Source: Gammaproteobacteria bacterium
GTDB taxonomy: Bacteria > Pseudomonadota > Gammaproteobacteria > Steroidobacterales > Steroidobacteraceae
Assembly (NCBI GenBank): GCA_025357915.1
Contig: JANYLH010000004.1
Coordinates: 1 to 64,000 of the forward strand
Reading direction: 5' to 3'
Length of the DNA stretch: 64,000 nucleotides
A model generated the notes under the pieces. That model was not told the origin of the DNA. It did not search any database and saw only the letters and a list, made by a program, of their open reading frames with translations. The translations under genes and the position numbers were made by a program. Shown piece after piece: positions 8,772 through 15,863 of the stretch; the stretch's first letter is position 1; the number at the start of each line of letters is the position of its first letter.

Positions 8772-8777
8772 ATTATA
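8772..8777 (-). promoter_or_regulatory. coq7: Possible -10 element of coq7, implying a leaderless transcript
   Basis: On the minus strand TATAAT occupies 8777-8772, followed by AGGGTG and the coq7 ATG. If used as a -10 box, transcription would begin at or within a base or two of the start codon. No good -35 hexamer is visible 16-18 bp upstream, so this is only a candidate. Confidence 0.3.
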
Positions 8778-8949
8778 GTGAGCTTGCGGCCCCCCGCGCC
8801 CGCCGGATCCGCCGGAGCGATCGGCGCTTTGCAAAGCGGAGGGGGCTTCAGTACACTTCCGCGCCCATTTTTCCGGAACAACACCGTGGCGGCCCCGGGG
8901 GTTTTGTTAACCCGCCCAGCGCCTTAAGGTTGGAGTTTTCGCAAGCACC

Positions 8950-9378
8950 ATGAAGACGATATTCGCCAATTCGGCCACCGTGCGTGGCGACTGGTACGTG
9001 GTCGACGCCAGCGGCAAGACGCTGGGGCGGCTGGCTACGCAGATTGCACACCGCCTCAAGGGCAAGCACAAGGCGGACTACAGCCCGCACGTGAATATGG
9101 GTGACCACATCGTGGTGCTGCATGCCGAGAAGATTGCCGTCACCGGCAACAAGCTCGACGACAAGATGTACCACCATCACACGGGCTACCTGGGCAATCT
9201 CAAGACGATTCCGCTGGGCAAGCTCCTCAAGGAACACCCGGAACGTGCGCTGCAGTTCGCCATCAAGGGCATGCTGCCGAAGAACACGCTGGGCCGGAAC
9301 ATGTTCCGCAAGCTCCACGTGTTCGCGGGCGGGGAACACCCGCACACCGCCCAGCAACCCAAACCGCTCGCACTGTAA
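8950..9378 (+). CDS. rplM: 50S ribosomal protein L13
   Basis: Large-subunit protein of 142 residues, full length for the family. It begins [20 protein letters not shown] and contains [16 protein letters not shown] and [14 protein letters not shown]. It is followed at 18 bp by rpsI, the almost universal rplM-rpsI pair. The upstream 180 bp, shared with divergent coq7, presumably hold the promoter, but I see no strong consensus elements. Confidence 0.98.
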   Translation: MKTIFANSATVRGDWYVVDASGKTLGRLATQIAHRLKGKHKADYSPHVNMGDHIVVLHAEKIAVTGNKLDDKMYHHHTGYLGNLKTIPLGKLLKEHPERALQFAIKGMLPKNTLGRNMFRKLHVFAGGEHPHTAQQPKPLAL

Positions 9379-9396
9379 GCACCGAAGGTTCAGCCC

Positions 9397-9789
9397 ATGG
9401 CAGTTACACCCGATTACGGCACCGGCCGCCGCAAGACTTCGACGGCCCGCGTCTACATGCAATCCGGCACCGGCAAGATCACGGTCAACGAGCGCCCGCT
9501 CGACGAATTCTTCGGCCGCGAGACCGGCCGCATGATCGTGCGCCAGCCGCTCGAGCTGGTGCAGATGATGGGCAAGTTCGACATCACGGTGCAGGTCACC
9601 GGCGGCGGCATCACCGGCCAGGCCGGCGCCATCCGCCACGGCATCGCGCGCGCGCTGATGGAATATGATTCGACACTGCGCGGTCAGCTCCGCCAGGCCG
9701 GCTTCGTCACCCGCGATGCCCGTGAGGTCGAGCGCAAGAAGGTCGGGCGCCGCAAGGCTCGCCGCGGCCCGCAGTACTCGAAGCGTTGA
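9397..9789 (+). CDS. rpsI: 30S ribosomal protein S9
   Basis: Small-subunit protein of 130 residues. It has the N-terminal [13 protein letters not shown], the middle [19 protein letters not shown] and the basic C-terminal tail ending QYSKR that reaches the P-site tRNA. It lies directly after rplM in one operon. The tRNA-Gln begins about 70 bp downstream, so the tRNA may be co-transcribed with it. Confidence 0.98.
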   Translation: MAVTPDYGTGRRKTSTARVYMQSGTGKITVNERPLDEFFGRETGRMIVRQPLELVQMMGKFDITVQVTGGGITGQAGAIRHGIARALMEYDSTLRGQLRQAGFVTRDAREVERKKVGRRKARRGPQYSKR

Positions 9790-9858
9790 TTCGCGCTGCC
9801 GGGCTGCGGCGCCTCGCGCGCGGCCCGGCTTTTACGCGCAGCGCATTTCGGCTACGGG

Positions 9859-9932
9859 TGGGGGATCGTCTAGTGGTAGGACCGCGGACTCTGACTCCGC
9901 TAACCTAGGTTCGAATCCTAGTCCCCCAGCCA
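9859..9932 (+). tRNA. tRNA-Gln (anticodon CTG)
   Basis: A 74-base cloverleaf. The acceptor stem TGGGGGA pairs with TCCCCCA, a G discriminator follows, and CCA is encoded. The anticodon stem is GCGGA/TCCGC around the loop CTCTGAC, giving anticodon CTG (glutamine, CAG codon). The T-loop is GGTTCGAATCC. The U1-A72 pair is typical of bacterial tRNA-Gln. The mature 3' end is only 3 bases before the next start codon. Confidence 0.95.
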
Positions 9933-9935
9933 TTC

Positions 9936-11009
9936 ATGCTGCTGTTCCGCCAACTGTTCGATCCGGCCTCCTCGACCTACACGTACCTGCTGGCTGACGC
10001 GGCGGCGCGCGAAGCGCTACTGATTGATCCGGTGTTCGAACAGGCGCAGCGCGATGGCGCCCTGATCCGCGAGTTTGGCCTGCGCCTGCGCTACACCATA
10101 GATACCCACATCCACGCCGATCATGTCACGGCGGCCTGGCGCCTCAGGCACAGCCACGGCAGTGAAATCGTCTACGGCGCGCACGCCGGCGCGGAACGGG
10201 CGGACCGGTGTGCCGGGCACGGCGAGGCTATCGGCTTTGGCCGCCGTGCACTCACCGTCCGTGAGACACCCGGCCATACCGCTGGCTGCATCACGCTGGT
10301 GCTGGACGATGAGAGCATGGCGTTCACGGGCGACTGCCTGCTGGTGCGCGGTTGCGGGCGCACCGACTTCCAGGGCGGCGACGCGCACGCGATGTACCGT
10401 TCGGTGCACCAGCAGATCTTCACGCTCCCCGACGAGTGCCTGCTGTACCCGGGGCACGACTACCGCGGCAACACCGTCACCTCGGTCGCGGAGGAGCGCG
10501 CCTTCAATCCGCGGCTGGGCGGCGCGCTGAGCGAGTCCGACTTCGCCGGCTACATGGACAACCTCGGCCTCCCGCACCCCAGGCAGATCGACGTCGCTGT
10601 GCCGGCAAACCGCCAGTGCGGCTACACCGAGGCGGGCGATGCGCCCGACAAGGATCGCAGCTGGGGGCCGCTCGAGTGCACCTACGCGGGTTTCTGGGAG
10701 CTTCCCGCCCACTGGGTGGAGGAGCACGCCGGCGCCTTGCAGCTCATCGACGTGAGGGAACCCGGGGAATTCACCGGTCCGCTCGGACACATCGCCGGTG
10801 CGCGGCTCCTGCCGCTCGGCGCCCTGGCCGCCGGCCTGGAGCAGTTGGATCGCGAGCAACCGGTGGTCACGGTTTGCCGCGCAGGCGGGCGCTCGGCACA
10901 GGCCACCGCGATGCTCGAGCGCGCCGGGTTCCGCAAGGTCGCCAACCTGGCGGGCGGCATGCTGCAGTGGCACGCGCAGGGCCTGCCGGTCGAAGGCGCC
11001 GGGAACTAA
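9936..11009 (+). CDS. Persulfide dioxygenase-rhodanese fusion (ETHE1-like)
   Basis: A 357-residue fusion. The N-terminal metallo-beta-lactamase-fold domain has THIHADH (57-63), GHTAG (from about 113), the GD of FTGDCLL and PGHD, the mononuclear-iron signature of ETHE1-type persulfide dioxygenases. The C-terminal rhodanese domain carries the active-site loop CRAGGRS (314-320). Such fusions oxidise glutathione persulfide to sulfite and exchange sulfane sulfur in sulfide detoxification. The start is firm because family members begin at this point (LFRQLFDP). It lies only 3 bases beyond the tRNA-Gln 3' end, with no ribosome-binding site outside the tRNA. Confidence 0.92.
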   Translation: MLLFRQLFDPASSTYTYLLADAAAREALLIDPVFEQAQRDGALIREFGLRLRYTIDTHIHADHVTAAWRLRHSHGSEIVYGAHAGAERADRCAGHGEAIGFGRRALTVRETPGHTAGCITLVLDDESMAFTGDCLLVRGCGRTDFQGGDAHAMYRSVHQQIFTLPDECLLYPGHDYRGNTVTSVAEERAFNPRLGGALSESDFAGYMDNLGLPHPRQIDVAVPANRQCGYTEAGDAPDKDRSWGPLECTYAGFWELPAHWVEEHAGALQLIDVREPGEFTGPLGHIAGARLLPLGALAAGLEQLDREQPVVTVCRAGGRSAQATAMLERAGFRKVANLAGGMLQWHAQGLPVEGAGN

Positions 11010-11031
11010 AAAAGCGCTGGCGCCCGGCGCT
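11008..11031 (-). terminator. Rho-independent terminator of rpiA
   Basis: Read on the minus strand, a stem AGCGC/GCGCT extended by a G-T and a C-G pair (11031-11013) is followed by six T residues (11013-11008). The hairpin begins inside the rpiA stop codon, and the T-run shares bases with the stop of the opposing persulfide dioxygenase gene. It is a compact terminator for rpiA. Confidence 0.75.
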
Positions 11032-11690
11032 CAGATCGTGCGGGTGCCCGAGTCGGTGCCGACGATCAACAGGTCGGCCGGACGCGCCGCGAACAGTCCG
11101 ACCGTCACCACCCCGGCCAGCTGATTGATCGCGGACTCGAGCGCGCGCGGTTCGCTGATTCGGAGCCCGTGCACGTCGAGTATCTGGTTGCCGTTGTCGG
11201 TAGTGATGCCTGCGCGCCACACCGGGCGCCCACCCAGCGCCACAAGCTGCCGCGCCACCAGTTCACGGGCCATCGGAATCACTTCGACCGGCAGCGGGAA
11301 CTGGCCGAGCGTGTCGACCAGCTTGGTGTCATCGACGATGCAGATGAAGGTGTGCGCCGCGGCCGCGATGATCTTCTCGCGCGTCAGCGCCGCACCGCCC
11401 CCCTTGATCAGCTCGCGCCGGGGGTTGGCCTCGTCGGCGCCGTCGATATAAACGCCGAGGTCGGGTACCTCATTGAGGTCGAACACCGGGATGCCGAGCG
11501 CGCGGAGCCGGGCGGTGCTGCCTTCCGAACTGGAAACGGCGCCGCGCAGGCGGGTCTTCCAGGGTCCGAGCTGATCGATCAGGGCGTTGACCGTGGAGCC
11601 GGTGCCGACGCCCAGCACCATGTCGTCGCGCAGGTAACCGAGTGCGGCGGCGGCGACCCGTTGCTTCTTCTCTTGTGCTGAAAGTGCCAT
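11031..11690 (-). CDS. rpiA: Ribose-5-phosphate isomerase A
   Basis: Interconverts ribose-5-phosphate and ribulose-5-phosphate. The 219-residue protein shows the RpiA signatures [41 protein letters not shown] and [13 protein letters not shown], which include the substrate-binding loop and catalytic Asp/Glu/Lys residues. It converges on the persulfide dioxygenase gene and ends in an intrinsic terminator that overlaps its stop codon. A perfect 12-bp hairpin sits 20 bp upstream of its start. Confidence 0.97.
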   Translation of the reverse strand: MALSAQEKKQRVAAAALGYLRDDMVLGVGTGSTVNALIDQLGPWKTRLRGAVSSSEGSTARLRALGIPVFDLNEVPDLGVYIDGADEANPRRELIKGGGAALTREKIIAAAAHTFICIVDDTKLVDTLGQFPLPVEVIPMARELVARQLVALGGRPVWRAGITTDNGNQILDVHGLRISEPRALESAINQLAGVVTVGLFAARPADLLIVGTDSGTRTI

Positions 11691-11710
11691 GTTTTCCAGC
11701 CTCCAGACAC

Positions 11711-11738
11711 GACTGTGCCCGCTTGCGCGGGCACAGTC
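11711..11738. other. Perfect 12-bp hairpin between the lysine-rich ORF and rpiA
   Basis: GACTGTGCCCGC and GCGGGCACAGTC are perfect complements around a 4-base loop TTGC. No T-run of terminator length follows on either strand (TCTTAGC on plus, GTGTCTGG on minus). It could be a weak terminator for the short ORF upstream, an mRNA processing or stability hairpin in the rpiA leader, or a protein-binding dyad. Confidence 0.6.
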
Positions 11739-11795
11739 TTAGCTTTGAATCAGGTGTGTGAGGTTTGAATCCCACTCACCTTGAAGTAAAGGCCC

Positions 11796-11846
11796 TTACT
11801 TCTTCTTCGCAGCTTTCTTCTTGGCCTTCTTCTTTGCCTTAGCCAT
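11796..11846 (-). CDS. Lysine/alanine-rich microprotein, 16 residues
   Basis: A short frame reading MAKAKKKAKKKAAKKK then TAA. Ten of 16 residues are lysine and five alanine, like an isolated piece of a histone H1-type tail. A good ribosome-binding site, GGAGA, lies 7 bases before the ATG. A hairpin follows about 60 bp downstream and rpiA about 105 bp downstream in the same direction. I know of no firmly described protein of this kind. Nucleic-acid binding is an inference from charge alone. The site in front of a well-spaced SD is the main reason to take it seriously. Confidence 0.5.
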   Translation of the reverse strand: MAKAKKKAKKKAAKKK

Positions 11847-11951
11847 GAATGATCTCCATATATCAGGTTAGTCCGGGGACGGAGTATATACACGAGACAT
11901 AAAAAAACAAGCACGCGTGTCACGTACCCGCCGGTGTGAACTCACGCACAC

Positions 11952-12416
11952 TCACTCGAGCGAGAGGATGAACTTCCAGTGTGCGTCATCGACCGGCATC
12001 ACCGAGAGCCGGTTGCCGCGTCGCAGGAGGGTGAGGCCACGGAGTTTTTCGTCAGCATGCGCGCGCAGTTCTTCGAGTGTGATGATGCGTCTGAAGCGCT
12101 GCTTGAGTTGCACGTCGACGGCGAACCAGCGCGGCGCAGCGGGGTCACTGTCGGCATCAAAGTGCTTGTTTTTACGGTTGAACGCGCTGGGGTCAGGATA
12201 GCCGGCGCGCACCACCGTGACGATGGCGGCGATGCCTGGCACAGCGCAGCTCGAGTGATAGAGAAAGGCCGCGTCGCCGCGCTGCACAGCGTCGCGCAGG
12301 AAGTTGCGCGCCTGATAATTGCGCACGCCGTCCCAGGGCGAAGTGCGGCGCGGTAGCTTCGCGAGGTGGTCGATGCCGAAGGTGGCCGGTTCGGTCTTGA
12401 GCAGCCAGTAAGCCAC
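11952..12416 (-). CDS. EVE domain-containing protein
   Basis: A 154-residue single-domain protein of the EVE/thymocyte nuclear protein 1 type, a PUA-like fold that in other members recognises modified bases in DNA or RNA. Typical stretches are YWLLKTEP at the N-terminus, WDGVRNYQARNFLRD, the GD..FLYHS strand, and PRWFAVDVQ. It ends 3 bp from ygfA, with which it is probably co-transcribed. In gammaproteobacteria this gene often accompanies ygfA and 6S RNA; its cellular substrate is unknown. Confidence 0.9.
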   Translation of the reverse strand: MAYWLLKTEPATFGIDHLAKLPRRTSPWDGVRNYQARNFLRDAVQRGDAAFLYHSSCAVPGIAAIVTVVRAGYPDPSAFNRKNKHFDADSDPAAPRWFAVDVQLKQRFRRIITLEELRAHADEKLRGLTLLRRGNRLSVMPVDDAHWKFILSLE

Positions 12417-12419
12417 CGC

Positions 12420-13028
12420 TCAGGTCCTGCGCTGGAAGTCATGGAGCCCACGTTCGGTGATTATCGCGTCGAGCGGCACGTCGTGGGGCCGCGGAGCGAG
12501 CACGGCCAGGCGCTGGCATTCGAAGGCGATGCCTATGAGCCGTGGCCGGCCGTGCCGGCCAAGTCGGGGAGCGAGGAAGCGATCATAGTAACCAGCGCCG
12601 TTACCGAGACGGTTGCCGGCGGCGTCGAACCCGACCAGCGGCATCAGCACCACGTCCAGGGCCGCAAGCGTAATGTGCGCGCCGCCGCCGGGTTCACCGA
12701 TGCGGTAGCGGTTGAGGATCAGCGGCGTGCCCGGATCGCGGATCAGCAGCATGCGGTGGGCGGCGAAATCCGTGATGCGCGGCAGGTATACGCGGCAGCC
12801 GCGTTGCCGCGCCAGTTCCCGTAGCGGCGCGGTGCTGACTTCGGAATCCCGCGATACATAGAGGCCAACGGCCGCGCCGGCCTTGAGCCAGGGCGCGCGC
12901 GCCAGGTGCGCGCAGATCAGTCGCCCGGCAGCGGCGCGCGCAGCCAGTGGCTGCGCGGCGCGGCGCGCCCACAGTTCCCGGCGCAGGGCCGGTCGCGATT
13001 GCTCGGAGGTGGTGGCAGTCGGGCTCAC
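12420..13028 (-). CDS. ygfA: 5-formyltetrahydrofolate cyclo-ligase
   Basis: Converts 5-formyltetrahydrofolate to 5,10-methenyltetrahydrofolate with ATP (MTHFS). The protein is 202 residues from the GTG at 13028. Motifs include LRRELWARR near the N-terminus, the folate/ATP-binding VLMPLVGFDAAGNRLGNGAG and GYYDRFL. The open frame reaches 13250, but that extension runs through the 6S RNA gene, so the GTG is preferred. The 6S RNA and ygfA are normally one transcript in gammaproteobacteria, and the spacing here (43 bp) fits that. Confidence 0.93.
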   Translation of the reverse strand: MSPTATTSEQSRPALRRELWARRAAQPLAARAAAGRLICAHLARAPWLKAGAAVGLYVSRDSEVSTAPLRELARQRGCRVYLPRITDFAAHRMLLIRDPGTPLILNRYRIGEPGGGAHITLAALDVVLMPLVGFDAAGNRLGNGAGYYDRFLAPRLGRHGRPRLIGIAFECQRLAVLAPRPHDVPLDAIITERGLHDFQRRT

Positions 13029-13071
13029 TTGAATACCAGCGGGCCCGGCAGGCGCGCCAGGAAGGAAGAAA

Positions 13072-13259
13072 GCGTCACCCGCAATGCCGGTGCGAACCGT
13101 TGCTCTCGACCAGAGCAACAAGTGGGACTTCCTGCGGCAGGTAAGGCTTTCTGCCCGGGGCAGACCTGCACAATGCTGCCAGCAAGGTTGGATCCCGGGG
13201 TGTTTCAACTTAGGGTCGAGAGGTAACCCAGCCCGCTTATCGAACACCACAGGCGACGC
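13072..13259 (-). ncRNA. ssrS: 6S RNA
   Basis: About 188 bases on the minus strand between zapA and ygfA, the canonical place for ssrS. The ends pair (GCGTCGCC with GGTGACGC). Stretches alignable with E. coli 6S RNA are GTTCGATAAGCGGGC near the 5' end, AGAAAGCCTTACCTGC in the 3' half and the closing CACCGGCAT. The closing stem is followed by TTTCTTCCTT, which could act as terminator or processing site. 6S RNA binds the sigma-70 RNA polymerase holoenzyme as a promoter mimic in stationary phase. End points are estimated from the terminal stem to within about 5 bases. Confidence 0.88.
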
Positions 13260-13274
13260 GGTTCCGACTCTACA

Positions 13275-13592
13275 CTAAAGATCGAGCTGCTGCCCTTTCT
13301 GAAGGGCGGTTTCCACGCGCTCACGCAGCAGCTTGATGCGCGCGCCCAGTTCGCTGTGCGAACCGTGATCCCGTTCACGCTGGCGCAACATTTCGTTGGC
13401 GATATTCAACGCCGCCATTACCGCGATGCGATCGGCTCCCACCACCTTGCCGGTGTCGCGGATTTCCTTCATGCGCGAATTGAGGAACGCCGCGCTGTCG
13501 ATCAGGTCACCGCGTTCTTCCTTGGGGCAGGCGACGAAGTAATCCTTGTCGAGGATGCGGACGCTGACACGCGCGGCTTCGGTTTCGCTCAC
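13275..13592 (-). CDS. zapA: Cell division protein ZapA
   Basis: FtsZ-ring accessory protein of 105 residues. The N-terminal half is a small beta-alpha domain (VSVRILDKDYFVACP, then EERGDLIDSAAFLNSRM, IRDTGKVVGADRIAVMAALNIA) and the C-terminal half is a coiled coil. It crosslinks FtsZ filaments at midcell. It overlaps the ZapB-like gene by 4 bp and is followed 15 bp downstream by 6S RNA. Confidence 0.95.
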   Translation of the reverse strand: MSETEAARVSVRILDKDYFVACPKEERGDLIDSAAFLNSRMKEIRDTGKVVGADRIAVMAALNIANEMLRQRERDHGSHSELGARIKLLRERVETALQKGQQLDL

Positions 13593-13822
13593 GCTGTGCG
13601 CTCCATGGCCTTGAGCCGCCCGATCATGGCCTCGACCCGCGCCCGCACCTGCTCACTGCGGTTCATGACCGTGGTCTTCTCGCTGGCCAGGCTGTCCTGG
13701 CGCGCCCGCAGGGCACGGTTTTCGTCCTTGAGGCGGTGTACGGTGACGATCAGTTCTTCGAGGCGCTTTTCCAGCCGCTTGAGTTCAAGTTCCGCGCTGC
13801 TGCTTTTTTCGTTGTCGGCCAT
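13589..13822 (-). CDS. ZapB-like small coiled-coil protein (TIGR02449 type)
   Basis: A 77-residue, almost wholly helical protein rich in Glu, Arg, Lys and Leu (ELKRLEKRLEELIVTVHRLK), typical of the TIGR02449 family linked to zapA. It starts at the ATG at 13822; the frame upstream is not coding in character. The 4-bp ATGA overlap with zapA suggests coupled expression and a division role, which is inference from context. Confidence 0.85.
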   Translation of the reverse strand: MADNEKSSSAELELKRLEKRLEELIVTVHRLKDENRALRARQDSLASEKTTVMNRSEQVRARVEAMIGRLKAMERTA

Positions 13823-13967
13823 GTGAAAACTATAGTGCCGCGCTACGAGTGCGGTCAATCGAAATGCGGTAGGACTTTGCTGTAGTTGCGCCCTGGGGGC
13901 GCGGTTGCGCGCTGCCGGGACGCGCTCTACCATGCCACCGGTCACTCACTGAGGTTGCCGGAAGCAC

Positions 13968-14534
13968 GTGGCCAGTTTCAGCAATTACGCACAGATCCAG
14001 CGCCTCATGGCAGACTCACGGGCAGTCGCCGAACCCGCCGAAGCCCACGGCACCCTGGCCGGCGCACTCTGCGCCACCGGCGCCTACCAGTATCAGGACT
14101 GGCTGGCGGAGATCCTGCCCGAAGGCCCGGCGCCTGATGCGGCCGTGGTCAGCAGCTTGCGCGGCCTCTACGACCAGACCTGCGCCGCCCTCAACGGCAC
14201 GCTGATGCAGTTCGAGCTGTTGATGCCCGACGACGAGGCACCCATCGAACAGCGTACTGAGGCGCTTACATTATGGTGCAATGGCTTTGTTTACGGGCTG
14301 GGCACCAGCGGCGCGTCCGACCCCGAACGGCTCCCGGGCGACGCCGGGGAGATCGTCCGCGATCTCGCCCAGATCATGCGCGCGGGAGTCGATGAGCGGG
14401 AGGGAATTGAAGCCAACGAGGCGGCGCTCGCCGAGCTGGTGGAGTTCGTCCGCGTCGGCGTGCAGGTGGTGTTCGAGGAGTTGGGCGCGTTCCGCCAGCC
14501 GCCGCCGGCGCCGCCGGGCGTGTCATTACATTAG
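13968..14534 (+). CDS. ygfB: UPF0149 family protein YgfB
   Basis: A 188-residue, mostly helical acidic protein of the UPF0149 (YgfB/YecA) family, recognised by LTLWCNGFVYGLG, LMPDDEAPIEQRTEAL and the C-terminal ELVEFVRVGVQVVFEEL. The start is a GTG at 13968. It is divergent from the zapA operon and immediately precedes pepP, the conserved gammaproteobacterial order. In Pseudomonas the homologue affects beta-lactam resistance through AmpDh3 control; that role is not shown here. Confidence 0.93.
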   Translation: MASFSNYAQIQRLMADSRAVAEPAEAHGTLAGALCATGAYQYQDWLAEILPEGPAPDAAVVSSLRGLYDQTCAALNGTLMQFELLMPDDEAPIEQRTEALTLWCNGFVYGLGTSGASDPERLPGDAGEIVRDLAQIMRAGVDEREGIEANEAALAELVEFVRVGVQVVFEELGAFRQPPPAPPGVSLH

Positions 14535-15863
14535 GTGCCGCCGCCCATGCGTCGCAACAGGACCGAGGAATTCGCCCGCCGGCGCCGCCAGCTCATGCGC
14601 CTCATGGGACGGGACGCGATCGCGGTCCTGCCCGCGGCGCCCGAGCGCACGCGCAACAACGACGTGCTCTACAACTTCCGCCAGGACAGCGATTTTCACT
14701 ACCTCACCGGATTCGGCGAGCCCGAATCGGTCGCGGTGCTGATTCCCGGGCGGCCGCAGGGTGAATTCGTCATGTTCGTGCGCGAGCGCAATGCGGCCCG
14801 CGAAATCTGGGACGGCCGGCGTGCCGGGCCCGAGGGCGCCCGCCGCGATTACGGGGCCGACGACGCCTTTCCGATCGGCGACCTCGACGACATCCTGCCC
14901 GGGCTCCTCGAGACGCGCGCCCGCGTGTACCACACGATGGGCAAGTACCACGATTTCGACCAGCGCGTGGTCGGTTGGGTCAACACGCTGCGCGCGCAGG
15001 CGCGGTCCGGGGCGCATCCACCGCAGGAGTTCGTGGCCCTCGACCACGTGCTGCACGACATGCGCCTCTACAAGAGCCGCAAGGAACTCGCGCTCATGCG
15101 GCGCTCGGGCGCGATCGGCGCCGGCGCACACGTCCGCGCCATGCGCTTCTGCCGGCCAGGGCGCACCGAATACCAGGTGATGGCCGAGCTGCTGCACGAA
15201 TTCGGCCGCCACGCCGCCGATATTTCCTACCATCCGATCGTCGGTGGCGGCGCCAATTCCTGCGTGCTGCACTATGGCGACAACGACCAGCCGCTCAAAG
15301 ATGGCGACCTGCTGCTGATCGACGCCGGTTGCGAGCATGAGTACTACGCCTCGGACATCACCCGCACCTTTCCGGTGAACGGCCGCTTCAGCCCCGCGCA
15401 GCGCGCGGTCTACGAAGTGGTGCTGGCCGCGCAGCACGCCGCCTTCGCCAAGGTGAAGCCCGGCAATCACTGGAACGAGCCGCACGACGCAGCGGTGCGG
15501 GCCATCACGCAGGGTCTGGTGCGGATCGGCCTCCTCAAGGGGTCGCTCACGGGCCTGATCAGGGACGGCGCCTACAAGAAGTTCTTCATGCACCGCACCG
15601 GCCACTGGCTCGGCATCGACGTGCACGACGTGGGCGACTACAAGGTCGGCGACCAATGGCGCGTGTTCGAGCCGGGCATGGTGCTGACCGTGGAGCCCGG
15701 CATTTACATCCCGGCCGGCACCAGGGGCGTGCCCAGGCGGTTCTGGAACATCGGCATCCGCATCGAAGACGACGTGGCGGTCACGACCAAGGGGTATGAA
15801 GTGCTGAGCGCGGGCGCACCCACCGATCCCGATGCCATCGAAAAGCTGATGGCGGCGGCATGA
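14535..15863 (+). CDS. pepP: Xaa-Pro aminopeptidase P
   Basis: Dinuclear-metal aminopeptidase that releases an N-terminal residue ahead of proline. At 442 residues it is standard for PepP. The creatinase-like N-terminal domain is followed by the pita-bread catalytic domain, with metal ligands in DAGCEHEYYASDITRTFPVNG (two Asp), HRTGHWLGIDVHD (His), TVEPGIYI (Glu) and GIRIEDDV (Glu). The start is either GTG at 14535, directly after the ygfB stop, or ATG at 14547. It overlaps ubiH by 4 bp. Confidence 0.95.
   Translation: MPPPMRRNRTEEFARRRRQLMRLMGRDAIAVLPAAPERTRNNDVLYNFRQDSDFHYLTGFGEPESVAVLIPGRPQGEFVMFVRERNAAREIWDGRRAGPEGARRDYGADDAFPIGDLDDILPGLLETRARVYHTMGKYHDFDQRVVGWVNTLRAQARSGAHPPQEFVALDHVLHDMRLYKSRKELALMRRSGAIGAGAHVRAMRFCRPGRTEYQVMAELLHEFGRHAADISYHPIVGGGANSCVLHYGDNDQPLKDGDLLLIDAGCEHEYYASDITRTFPVNGRFSPAQRAVYEVVLAAQHAAFAKVKPGNHWNEPHDAAVRAITQGLVRIGLLKGSLTGLIRDGAYKKFFMHRTGHWLGIDVHDVGDYKVGDQWRVFEPGMVLTVEPGIYIPAGTRGVPRRFWNIGIRIEDDVAVTTKGYEVLSAGAPTDPDAIEKLMAAA

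Noticed and set aside
11750-11780. CRP-like dyad GTGTGAG...CTCAC near the lysine-rich ORF
   Set aside because: The half-sites are about 12 bases apart, too far for a CRP site.
13029-13250. N-terminal extension of YgfA
   Set aside because: It would be translated through the 6S RNA gene and has no homology to the family.
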